DNA of 64,000 bases, from positions 434,001 to 498,000 of the forward strand of contig NZ_AP014509.1 of assembly GCF_000828655.1 (NCBI RefSeq), in the 5' to 3' direction. Shown one piece after another: positions 44,152 to 51,810 of this stretch. The notes beneath the pieces were generated by a model. The model saw nothing but the letters and a program-made list of their open reading frames with translations. It was not told where the DNA came from and ran no database searches. The stretch's first letter is position 1. Each line of letters begins with the position of its first letter. Position numbers and translations under genes: made by a program. This stretch comes from Thermotoga caldifontis AZM44c09 (GTDB lineage: Bacteria > Thermotogota > Thermotogae > Thermotogales > DSM-5069).

Positions 44152-44180
44152 TTGTCAACGATGTGGAAAACTGGTAGACT
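44152..44180 (+). promoter_or_regulatory. Promoter of the LacI-regulator operon
   Basis: TTGTCA (44152-44157) and TAGACT (44175-44180) with a 17-bp spacer. After the -10 come two copies of AACGATT (44188-44194 and 44201-44207), 13 bases apart; with their central CG they could be half-matched LacI-type sites for autoregulation. Confidence 0.55.
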
Positions 44181-44236
44181 AAGTGTGAACGATTTGGGAA
44201 AACGATTGACCATCTTTGAAGAGGAGGATTTAGCGC

Positions 44237-45232
44237 TTGCCAACCCTTAGAGATGTGGCAAATTTGGCCAACGTTTCTGTCTCGACCGTCTCGAAGGTTC
44301 TCAACGGTAAAGGGCGCGTGAGTGAGGCGAAGAAAAAAGAAATTCTCAAAATCGCGAGAGAGCTCGGCTACACGCCCAACTATCATGCGCGCAACATGGC
44401 ACGAAAGAGCAAGATACTCACCGTGGGGCTCATCGTGCCGGACATCATAAACCCGTTCTTTGCGAGGCTCACGCGCGGAGTTCAGAAGGCCTGTGGTGAG
44501 GACACGCTCGTCATACTGATGGATTCTTTCAGAAACTTGGAGAGAGAGGAAAAACTCATCAGGAATGCGAGGTTTTTCGGAATCGATGGGATCATCATTG
44601 GAAACTCGCGTGTCAGCGACGATCTGGTGGAAGAGATTTCCGATTACATCCCGGTGGTGGTTTTCGACAAGTTCTACGAGCTCGACAACGTTGTCTCGAT
44701 CGTGCTGGACAACCGCTACGGTGCGTACATGGCGACGAAACACCTGATCGAAAACGGTTGCAGGAACATAGTCCATCTCGGTGGAACGCACGAACTGTAC
44801 GTTTCTCTGGAGAGGGCGAAGGGCTACGAAGCGGCCATGAACGAGGCGGGTTTAAAAGCGTTCGTTGAACCGGTTGGGTACAACGAATCTGCTGGTTACG
44901 AAGGGATGAAGAGATTGCTCGAAGAGGGTGTTCAGATCGATGGTGTGTTCTGCATGAACGATCTCGTCGCGATAGGTGCTATGAGGGCGCTGAAGGAAAG
45001 AAATCTTAAGATTCCGAGCGACGTGGCGATCGTTGGATTCGACAACGATGAAGAGCTGTGTGAGATCATCGATCCACCTCTGAGTTCGGTTCATCAGCCT
45101 GTGGAGGAGATGGGTGAGGTCGCGGCGAAACTGCTCTTCGAACTGATCAAGGGAAATTCGAAGATAAAACGTTACGTGTTTTCCCCAAGGCTCGTGGTCA
45201 GACGCTCGAGCTTGAAGAAGGTGGATCTATGA
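44237..45232 (+). CDS. LacI-family transcriptional regulator
   Basis: This 331-residue regulator has an N-terminal helix-turn-helix (TLRDVANLANVSVSTVSKVL), the hinge helix region YTPNYHARNMARKSKI and a periplasmic-binding-protein-like sensor domain (about 60-330) with LIVPDIINPFFARLTRGV and VAIVGFDNDEELCEIIDPPL. It starts with TTG at 44237, 9 bases after GAGGAGG. It is the first gene of a seven-gene cassette ending with a TIM-barrel enzyme, so it probably represses the cassette until the sugar ligand appears. The 3' end overlaps the deacetylase gene by 4 bases. Confidence 0.93.
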   Translation: MPTLRDVANLANVSVSTVSKVLNGKGRVSEAKKKEILKIARELGYTPNYHARNMARKSKILTVGLIVPDIINPFFARLTRGVQKACGEDTLVILMDSFRNLEREEKLIRNARFFGIDGIIIGNSRVSDDLVEEISDYIPVVVFDKFYELDNVVSIVLDNRYGAYMATKHLIENGCRNIVHLGGTHELYVSLERAKGYEAAMNEAGLKAFVEPVGYNESAGYEGMKRLLEEGVQIDGVFCMNDLVAIGAMRALKERNLKIPSDVAIVGFDNDEELCEIIDPPLSSVHQPVEEMGEVAAKLLFELIKGNSKIKRYVFSPRLVVRRSSLKKVDL

Positions 45233-45858
45233 AAAGGATACTGGTTGTCGCGGCGCACAGCGACGATCCCATCATAGGTGCTGGCGGAACGATGAGGGAA
45301 CTTTCGCTGCGGCAGAACCGTGTCTGCGCACTGAGCGTTTGTGGAGATAGGATAGATGGTTACCTCGAAGCCATGAAATTGCTCGGAGCAGAGGCAGAAA
45401 AGTTCGGTTTTTCGTACGGTCAGATAGACGAGGTGGTTCTCTCGAAAGCGCTCAGAAAGTTCATGGAGAGTTTCGACCCAGACATAGTTTTCACACACTT
45501 CTACAGTGAGATCCTGTACGACCATGAGGTTGTTTCAAAGATCACCATCGATATTGCGAGAAGGTTCGAAAAGGAGATCTATCTGTTCGAGATTCCAGCT
45601 TCGAGTCTGGACTTTCAGTTCGACGTGGCGATCGATATATCAGGTTCCTACGAATTCAAAAAGAGGGCCATAGAGCTCATGAAGAACGCTTTCGATGAGG
45701 ACGTCTACGAGAAGGAGATCATGCCATCGATCATCTTCCCGGCGGGCTTCAGGGGCATTCAAACCGGTTGCGCCTACGCAGAGGTGTTCAAACATTTAGG
45801 AAGCAGGTTCCCACTGTCTCCGCACAGAAAGAAGCTGATCGATCTGGAAAAACTCTGA
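45229..45858 (+). CDS. PIG-L/LmbE-family deacetylase
   Basis: This 209-residue zinc hydrolase has the family motif AAHSDDPIIGAGGTMREL (usual AHPDD, here AHSDD) with His and Asp zinc ligands. A further His lies in FTHFYSEILYDHEVVSK. Family members remove N-acetyl from GlcNAc-type sugars or conjugates (PIG-L, MshB, BshB). In this operon it suggests that the imported compound carries an N-acyl-amino sugar. No signal peptide is seen, so it acts in the cytoplasm. It is unusually small but keeps the metal motifs. Confidence 0.87.
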   Translation: MKRILVVAAHSDDPIIGAGGTMRELSLRQNRVCALSVCGDRIDGYLEAMKLLGAEAEKFGFSYGQIDEVVLSKALRKFMESFDPDIVFTHFYSEILYDHEVVSKITIDIARRFEKEIYLFEIPASSLDFQFDVAIDISGSYEFKKRAIELMKNAFDEDVYEKEIMPSIIFPAGFRGIQTGCAYAEVFKHLGSRFPLSPHRKKLIDLEKL

Positions 45859-45870
45859 GGGGGTGAGTGC

Positions 45871-46896
45871 GTGAAGAAGGTAAGAATCGGTATCGTGGGC
45901 GCGGGAAAGATATCTGAAGTGTTGCACATCCCAAACACGATCCTTTCCGAGTACGCACAGCTCGTGGCGATAGCAGACCCGAACGCGCAGAGGCTGGAAC
46001 AATTCAAACGAAAGCTTGAAAATGTGAGGTTTTACGAGGATTATCGACAGATGCTCGAGAAGGAAGACATAGATGCTGTCATCGTGGCCACTCCGAACGC
46101 ACTGCACGCGGAAGTTTCCATCGCCGCACTCGAGAAAGGGAAAAACGTGCTGGTGGAAAAACCCATGGCCACGAACTCGGGAGACGCTCTGAAGATGATC
46201 GAGGCTGCCAAGGAGAACAGGAAGGTTCTGATGGTCAACCACTCGCAGAGGTTCTTCCCGCACCATATCAAAGCAAAAGAGATCGTTCAATCCGGCGTGC
46301 TGGGGGAGATAAGACTCGTCAAGACCATGTTTGGACACGCCGGTCCGGAGAACTGGTCTCCGAGCGCAGCGTGGTTCTTCGACAAGAACGTTGCCATGTT
46401 TGGAGCCCTTGGCGATCTCGGCGTTCACAAGGTGGACCTGATCAGATACATCACCGGCCTGGACATCGTGGAGTGCACAGGATTCATCGCAACGCTCGAA
46501 AAACGGGCATCGGTGGAGGACGTAGCGAGTGCGGTTCTGAGACTTTCCAACTCAAGCCTGGCGACACTCGATTCGAACTGGATCACGAAAGGACTCGAGG
46601 AAAACTACTTCGTCGTTTACGGAGAGAAGGGCACGATGAAGGTGGGACAGACCGACCCGACGAAGATCGACATATATCTCGAAAAACCTTTCAGGATGCA
46701 CGGTGAGATCGTTTTGAGACCGCTGTTCACCAACGAAGATCCTTACTGGAAGATGCCGGTCGTGGACCACTTCGCGAAGGTGTGCCTCGGTTTGGAAGAG
46801 CCCATCGTGAAGCCTGAAGATGGATACATCGCGGTCAAAGTGGTCGAGAGGATATTCGAATCTGCAAAGAGAGGGCAGGCAGTGAAGGTAGAATGA
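45871..46896 (+). CDS. Gfo/Idh/MocA-family oxidoreductase
   Basis: This 341-residue NAD(P)-dependent dehydrogenase has a Rossmann start (KVRIGIVGAGKISEVLHIPN), VIVATPNALHAEVSIAALEK, the catalytic Lys motif VEKPMATNSGDALKMI and the C-terminal alpha/beta domain with DLGVHKVDLIRYITG. Family members oxidise sugars or inositols, often at C3, making 3-keto glycosides. It starts with GTG at 45871 behind GAGGGGGTG. Its 3' end overlaps the transporter ATPase by 4 bases, so it is likely to act on the imported substrate together with the TIM-barrel enzyme of the same operon. Confidence 0.92.
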   Translation: MKKVRIGIVGAGKISEVLHIPNTILSEYAQLVAIADPNAQRLEQFKRKLENVRFYEDYRQMLEKEDIDAVIVATPNALHAEVSIAALEKGKNVLVEKPMATNSGDALKMIEAAKENRKVLMVNHSQRFFPHHIKAKEIVQSGVLGEIRLVKTMFGHAGPENWSPSAAWFFDKNVAMFGALGDLGVHKVDLIRYITGLDIVECTGFIATLEKRASVEDVASAVLRLSNSSLATLDSNWITKGLEENYFVVYGEKGTMKVGQTDPTKIDIYLEKPFRMHGEIVLRPLFTNEDPYWKMPVVDHFAKVCLGLEEPIVKPEDGYIAVKVVERIFESAKRGQAVKVE

Positions 46897-48398
46897 GCGC
46901 GATTCTTTCTGCGAGGAACATCTGCATGGACTTTTCGAACGTGAGAGTCCTGCACAACGTCGATGTCGACTTCGAGCCGGCTAGGATCTACGGTGTGGTC
47001 GGTGAGAACGGAGCCGGAAAATCGACACTCATGAGGATCCTTTCGGGTTTTTTGCAGCCGACCGAAGGAGAGATCTTCTTCGAAGGGAAAAAGGTCGAGC
47101 TGAATCCGCTCAAAGCCAAATCCCTCGGCATCGTGCTGATACCGCAGGAATTGAACCTGGTCGAAAGTCTGAGGGTGTACGAGAACATCTTCCTCAAAGA
47201 CGAGTTGACGAGAAGTTTTCTGCTCGCAAAGAAACAGATGATAGAAGAAACCAAGCAGCTCATGCAGCAGCTCGGGCTCTCCATAGATCCCACAGTTTAC
47301 GTGTCACAGCTTTCACCGGCACAGAAGCAGATGGTCGAGATCATCAAAGCCATATCCAAGAAGGTGAAGGTGCTGATCATGGACGAGCCAACCTCTTCGC
47401 TCACGGACGAGGAGGTGCTCAAGCTCTTCGAGATCGTGAAGAGCATGAAGCAGAAGGGAATAACGGTGATATTCATCTCGCACAGGCTCAAAGAGGTACG
47501 ACAGATAGCTGAAGAACTGATCGTGTTGCGCGATGGAAGAAAGGTCTATCAGGGAGAGGTACAGGGCCTGAGTGAAAAACAGATAGCCGAACTCATGGTC
47601 GGTCGAAAGCTCGAAGAAATCTTTCCTGAAAAACCAGTTCCAGGTTCTGAGATCGTTCTGCAGGTGAAGGACCTCTCAACTCTGGATGGAAGAGTCAGGC
47701 AGGCGAGTTTCGAGCTCCGCAAGGGTGAGATACTCGGTTTCTACGGTCTCGTCGGTTCCGGCAGGACCGAGCTCATGGAAGCGCTCGTGGGAATCAGGAA
47801 GGTGAAGTCCGGTGAGGTGTATCTGTTTGGAAAAAAGGTGAAGATCGAAGATCCCCTGGAAGCGAAAAAGCTGGGGCTCGTTTACCTTCCTGAGGACAGA
47901 AAGAACGGCGGGATCATAGCCAGTCTGGAAGCGTTCAAGAACACAACGATGATGGCCTTGGAGAAATTCTCGAGGCTCTTCGTGCGTGTTCGAAGTGAAC
48001 TCGATACTTTCAAAGGCTACGAAAAGAAGTTCGAGATCAAGGTGCGAAGTCCATGGCAGACCGTTGGGACGCTGAGTGGGGGCAACCAGCAGAAAGTCGT
48101 CATATCCAAACTCGTGGAAACGGGAGCAAAGATCTTTCTGTTCGATGAACCGACGCGCGGCGTGGATGTGAACGCGAGGCACCAGATTTACAAGATCATG
48201 CACCAGATGATAGAGGAACTTGGTTGCAGTTTCGTCGTGGTTTCTTCCGATCTACCAGAGATCATAGGGCTCTGTAACAGGGTCATGGTCATGCGCAACG
48301 GCCAGGTTGTGGCCGAGGTGGAAGGAGAAGACCTCAACGAGAAAGAACTCATCTATCACGCGACGGGTGTGAAGGAGGTCGGTGTGTATCAAACTTAA
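46893..48398 (+). CDS. Sugar ABC transporter ATPase, RbsA/MglA family
   Basis: This 501-residue double-ATPase has a canonical first half, with Walker A GENGAGKSTLMRIL, a signature-like LSPAQKQMVEI and Walker B VLIMDEPTSSLTDEE. In the second half the loop is GLVGSGRTELMEAL, the signature LSGGNQQKVVISK and Walker B IFLFDEPTRGVDV. This asymmetry is normal for RbsA-type proteins. It drives import of a monosaccharide-like compound with the RbsC-type permease. The gene overlaps its neighbours on both sides (4 and 17 bases). Confidence 0.93.
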   Translation: MSAILSARNICMDFSNVRVLHNVDVDFEPARIYGVVGENGAGKSTLMRILSGFLQPTEGEIFFEGKKVELNPLKAKSLGIVLIPQELNLVESLRVYENIFLKDELTRSFLLAKKQMIEETKQLMQQLGLSIDPTVYVSQLSPAQKQMVEIIKAISKKVKVLIMDEPTSSLTDEEVLKLFEIVKSMKQKGITVIFISHRLKEVRQIAEELIVLRDGRKVYQGEVQGLSEKQIAELMVGRKLEEIFPEKPVPGSEIVLQVKDLSTLDGRVRQASFELRKGEILGFYGLVGSGRTELMEALVGIRKVKSGEVYLFGKKVKIEDPLEAKKLGLVYLPEDRKNGGIIASLEAFKNTTMMALEKFSRLFVRVRSELDTFKGYEKKFEIKVRSPWQTVGTLSGGNQQKVVISKLVETGAKIFLFDEPTRGVDVNARHQIYKIMHQMIEELGCSFVVVSSDLPEIIGLCNRVMVMRNGQVVAEVEGEDLNEKELIYHATGVKEVGVYQT

Positions 48399-49326
48399 AG
48401 CCTTTCTCACCAAGTACATGATCGTGCTCGTGCTGATCGGGTTGATGATCTTCTCCGGCATCGTGACACCGGCGTTTCTCAAGCCGAGAAACATTCTGAA
48501 CATCTTCTGGCAGACGTCCTACGTGGGAATCATAGCGATAGGCATCACCTTCGTGATGATCGCCGGCGGGATCGATCTTTCGGTTGGCTCGATGCTCGCG
48601 CTCCTCGGTGCCTTCGCCATAACGACGAGCAACAAGATAGGCGACAGCGTTGGAGCGACGGTGCTTTCGATCCTGCTCACCTACGGTCTTGGTGCTCTGC
48701 TCGGTCTTGGCATGGGCCTGTTGACGACGAAGGGAAAGATTCCCGCGTTCATCACCACGCTCGGCGGCATGGCGATATACAGATCCTTGGTGCTCAACTT
48801 CGCAAACGGTGGAGTGTACATGAGTTTTTCCCGCACCTTCTCCAGTTTCGGCATGAAGTTCATCGCGGGTCTACCTTTACCCATGATCGTGTTCATAGCC
48901 TACGCCGTTCTGGCGTACATCGTTCTGGACAAAACGAAATTTGGGAGGTACGTGTACGCAGTCGGTGCGAACGAAACCGCTGCGGTCTATTCGGCGATAA
49001 AGGTCGATGTGGTCAGAACGATCACGTACGTCATCAGTGGAGTTTCTGTCGCGACTTCGGCCATACTGCTCTCTTCGATGATGGCTTCCGTGAGCTCTTC
49101 GTCGACGGGATCTGGCTTCGAGCTGGACGCGATCGCGGCGGCCGTGATCGGTGGAACGAGTTTGAGCGGTGGAAAGGGTACGATCTTTGGAACGTTCTTC
49201 GGGGCGCTGATACTCGGTGTTGTCAACAACATGCTCGTGATGCTGAATGTGGCAGTGTACCTGCAAGGTATGGTCAAGGGTTTGATCATCATCGCTGCAG
49301 TGTTGCTGCAAAGTTTGAGAAGGTGA
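48382..49326 (+). CDS. Sugar ABC transporter permease, RbsC family
   Basis: This 314-residue membrane protein has 8-10 hydrophobic segments. The RbsC-type motifs are FVMIAGGIDLSVGSMLALLG, then GLLTTKGKIPAFITTLGGMA, FGRYVYAVGANETAAVYSAI and AVIGGTSLSGGKGTIFGTFF. It starts with GTG at 48382 after GAAGGAGGTCG, within the ATPase 3' end. It forms a homodimeric channel with the RbsA-type ATPase. Substrates of the family include ribose, galactose, xylose and inositol. Confidence 0.93.
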   Translation: MCIKLKAFLTKYMIVLVLIGLMIFSGIVTPAFLKPRNILNIFWQTSYVGIIAIGITFVMIAGGIDLSVGSMLALLGAFAITTSNKIGDSVGATVLSILLTYGLGALLGLGMGLLTTKGKIPAFITTLGGMAIYRSLVLNFANGGVYMSFSRTFSSFGMKFIAGLPLPMIVFIAYAVLAYIVLDKTKFGRYVYAVGANETAAVYSAIKVDVVRTITYVISGVSVATSAILLSSMMASVSSSSTGSGFELDAIAAAVIGGTSLSGGKGTIFGTFFGALILGVVNNMLVMLNVAVYLQGMVKGLIIIAAVLLQSLRR

Positions 49327-49362
49327 TAGCCCCGTCGGGGGCGAGAAAGGGGAGGTGTTTGT

Positions 49363-50310
49363 ATGAGGAAGTTCCTGCTCGTGTTGATGGTAGCCGTAGC
49401 TCTGGTGAGCTTCGCGGCGAAGTACAGGATCGGAGTCGCGATTCCAGCAGCGGATCACGGTTGGACTGGTGGCATGGTCTGGTGGGCACAGTACGCGATC
49501 AAGCAGTACCAGAACGATCCGAACGTGGAGTTCTACCTGGTCACTGCGAAAGAACCGAGCGAACAGATCGCTCAGGTTCAAGCGTTGCTCGCGCGCGGAA
49601 TCGACGCACTGGTCATCAACCCGTACGAGTCCGCTCCACTCACACCCATCTGCGTCCAGGCGTTCAGACAGGGCGTTTATACCGTCATCGTTGACAGAGG
49701 CATCGTGTCTGAAGAGTACAACGTTTACATCGCTGGCGACAACTACATGTACGGTTACCTTGCAGGAAAGTACATCGCAGAGAAGCTCAAGGGCAAAGGT
49801 AACATCGTCGTCATAAGGGGCATCCCGTCAACGATCGATGATGAGAGGGTGAAAGCGTTCAAGGACGCAATCGCACCGTATCCAGATCTGAAGATCATCG
49901 CAGAACAGCCCGGTTACTGGTCCAGAGAGAAGGCGTTCGAAGTCATGCAAACGTTGCTCACCAAGTTCCCACAGATCGACGCGGTCTGGACGGGTGACGA
50001 CGATATGCTCCACGGTGTCCTGATCGCACTCAGGCAGGCTGGCAGGGACAAGAACATCATCCTGGTCGGTGGTGCGTGCGAGAAGAACATAGTCAAGATG
50101 ATCATGGATGGCCATCCGCTCATCGAGGTTGACTTCACCTACCCACCCAACATGATTGCCACAGCGATCAACCTTGCGGTCATGGCGCTCAAAGGCGAAT
50201 CTTTGAACGGTTTCTACCAGAAGGGAATCCCGAGAAAGATCATACTCTCAACCGAGACTGTCACCAGGCAGAACGCGAAGGATTACTACTTCCCAGATTC
50301 GGTGTTCTGA
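49363..50310 (+). CDS. Periplasmic sugar-binding protein, RbsB family
   Basis: This 315-residue protein has a signal peptide (RKFLLVLMVAVALVSFA) and mature start YRIGVAIPAADHGWTGGMVW. VQALLARGIDALVINPYES is the family motif in the N-lobe, and IDAVWTGDDDMLHGVLIALR the C-lobe loop contacting sugar. The many aromatic residues near the start of the mature protein are typical of sugar stacking. It delivers the substrate to the RbsC/RbsA pair. A GC-rich hairpin follows the gene. The ligand is unknown, but the flanking deacetylase and dehydrogenase suggest a modified sugar. Confidence 0.92.
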   Translation: MRKFLLVLMVAVALVSFAAKYRIGVAIPAADHGWTGGMVWWAQYAIKQYQNDPNVEFYLVTAKEPSEQIAQVQALLARGIDALVINPYESAPLTPICVQAFRQGVYTVIVDRGIVSEEYNVYIAGDNYMYGYLAGKYIAEKLKGKGNIVVIRGIPSTIDDERVKAFKDAIAPYPDLKIIAEQPGYWSREKAFEVMQTLLTKFPQIDAVWTGDDDMLHGVLIALRQAGRDKNIILVGGACEKNIVKMIMDGHPLIEVDFTYPPNMIATAINLAVMALKGESLNGFYQKGIPRKIILSTETVTRQNAKDYYFPDSVF

Positions 50311-50316
50311 AAAGTT

Positions 50317-50338
50317 GAGGCGGGCTCTCGCCCGCCTC
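50317..50338 (+). terminator. Hairpin after the RbsB-type gene
   Basis: GAGGCGGGC-TCTC-GCCCGCCTC, a 9-bp perfect stem with a short TT; likely partial termination before the TIM-barrel gene. Confidence 0.7.
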
Positions 50339-50356
50339 TTCGTTGGAGGTGACTCG

Positions 50357-51274
50357 ATGAAGATCGGTTTCCTGACGGTCGCGCTGGGCAACACGAAATT
50401 CGATGAAATCGTTGAGTGGGCCGCGAGCGCTGGTTTTGAGGCTTTAGAAGTTGCCGCCTGGCCTTTGGTGAACGAGAGGGACTTTTCTTCCACCACGATC
50501 GATGTTGATAAGTTCGACAGGAAAGAAGCAGAAAGGATCAAAGCGCTTCTGGAGAAACGTGGCCTGATCATCTCTTCTCTGGCTTATTACGACAACAACC
50601 TCGATGCGAATCCTGAGAAGAGGAGGGCTATAAACGAGCATCTCAAAAAAGTCATCGATGCGGCCAATCTGCTGGGCGTTGAGCTCGTCGGAACGTTCAT
50701 AGGAAGAGACATAACCAAGAGTGTGGAAGAGAACCTGAAGGAGTTCGAAAAGGTTTTCAAACCGTTGATAGCCTACGCCGAGAGCAAGAACGTTAAGCTC
50801 ATGATAGAGAACTGCCCCATGGTGGGCTGGCAGGCAGAAGAGAAGATAGGGAACATCTTCTATTCACCGGAGCTCTGGAGAGAAATATTCAGGATCACCC
50901 CAGATTCTTTTGGACTGAACCTCGATCCGTCACACCTGTACTGGCTCGGTGTGGATTATCTGAAGGTGGTGGAAGAGTTCGCCGACAGAATTTTCCACGT
51001 GCACGCGAAAGATGTTGAGATCAAGAGGAACATGCTCCATGAACAGAGCATCTTTGGACACTTTGGAACCAACGCGCACGGTAAGAGCTGGTGGATCTAC
51101 CGCATGCCCGGCCTCGGCGAGATCGACTGGCCAAGCTTCCTGCTGAATTTGAAAAAGGTTGGGTACGATTTCGTCATCAGCATAGAGCACGAAGATCCCA
51201 TCTGGGCGGGCAGTCTGGAGAAGGCGAAGAAAGGTTTGCTCATGGGATTGCAGTTCCTCAGAAAGCTCGTTTGA
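50357..51274 (+). CDS. Sugar phosphate isomerase/epimerase-like TIM-barrel protein
   Basis: This 305-residue protein has the xylose-isomerase-like fold: MKIGFLTVALGNTKFDEIVE, then VELVGTFIGRD, VKLMIENCPMVGWQAEEKIG with the metal-binding Glu, GLNLDPSHLYWLGVDYLKVV with Asp and His, FHVHAKDVEI and FVISIEHEDPIW with the second Glu. The metal-ligand set is intact. Family members epimerise or dehydrate sugars, and some cleave 3-keto glycosides. Paired with the Gfo/Idh/MocA dehydrogenase it may act on its keto product. The true start is the ATG at 50357 after TTGGAGGTGACTCG. A terminator follows, closing the cassette. Confidence 0.88.
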   Translation: MKIGFLTVALGNTKFDEIVEWAASAGFEALEVAAWPLVNERDFSSTTIDVDKFDRKEAERIKALLEKRGLIISSLAYYDNNLDANPEKRRAINEHLKKVIDAANLLGVELVGTFIGRDITKSVEENLKEFEKVFKPLIAYAESKNVKLMIENCPMVGWQAEEKIGNIFYSPELWREIFRITPDSFGLNLDPSHLYWLGVDYLKVVEEFADRIFHVHAKDVEIKRNMLHEQSIFGHFGTNAHGKSWWIYRMPGLGEIDWPSFLLNLKKVGYDFVISIEHEDPIWAGSLEKAKKGLLMGLQFLRKLV

Positions 51275-51292
51275 AAGTACCGTCAGGGATCG

Positions 51293-51316
51293 AGCCCTCC
51301 AGGCTGGAGGGCTTTT
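51293..51316 (+). terminator. Intrinsic terminator of the LacI cassette
   Basis: AGCCCTCCA-GGC-TGGAGGGCT, a 9-bp perfect stem followed by TTTC, 18 bases after the last stop. Confidence 0.88.
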
Positions 51317-51334
51317 CTTATTGTAAAATGTTTG

Positions 51335-51796
51335 ATGATGAACATGTTCTTCGCCGACAGGATGCTCGGAAAGCTTGCGAAGAAACTCAGGTTGCTTGGT
51401 TTCGATACGGCCTATGCCTCGCAGATGAGCGAGGAGGAAATACTTCAGCTGTGCAAAGAATCCGGTCGCATTCTGATCACGAGGGATCGAGATTTGCTGA
51501 AGAAGGCCGTCGAAAACGGTGTGCGGTGTTATTACGTCAGTTCGGATGACTGGCGAGAACAACTGGTGGAACTTTCGAAGAAGATCGATCTGAAGAACTC
51601 GAAGCGCATGAGCAGGTGCAGCCTGTGCAACGTTGAGCTGGTCGAAGCGAGCGAGGAACAGATAAAGGAAAAGGTCCCACTCTACGTTCAGCAAACGCAG
51701 AGAGAGTTTTACTCGTGTCCCGTGTGTGGCCGGGTGTACTGGGCCGGTTCACACGTGGAGCACGCTGAAGAACTTTTCAGGAGGCTGGGACTCTGA
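51335..51796 (+). CDS. Mut7-C RNase-domain protein with zinc ribbon
   Basis: This small protein of about 153 residues has two parts. The N-terminal PIN-like Mut7-C domain includes MFFADRMLGKLAKKLRLLGF, then RILITRDRDLLKKA, with acidic residues placed as in PIN nucleases. The C-terminal zinc ribbon is CSLCNVELVEAS paired with YSCPVCGRVYWAGSH. The family is annotated from the exonuclease Mut7 C-terminus; RNase activity is inferred. Several ATG codons lie together (51335, 51338, 51344) with no ribosome site; a TAAAAT -10-like box at 51324-51329 would start transcription almost at the ATG, so the message may be leaderless. The kinase gene begins 14 bases downstream. Confidence 0.85.
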   Translation: MMNMFFADRMLGKLAKKLRLLGFDTAYASQMSEEEILQLCKESGRILITRDRDLLKKAVENGVRCYYVSSDDWREQLVELSKKIDLKNSKRMSRCSLCNVELVEASEEQIKEKVPLYVQQTQREFYSCPVCGRVYWAGSHVEHAEELFRRLGL

Positions 51797-51810
51797 GGTT
51801 TTTCGAACTG

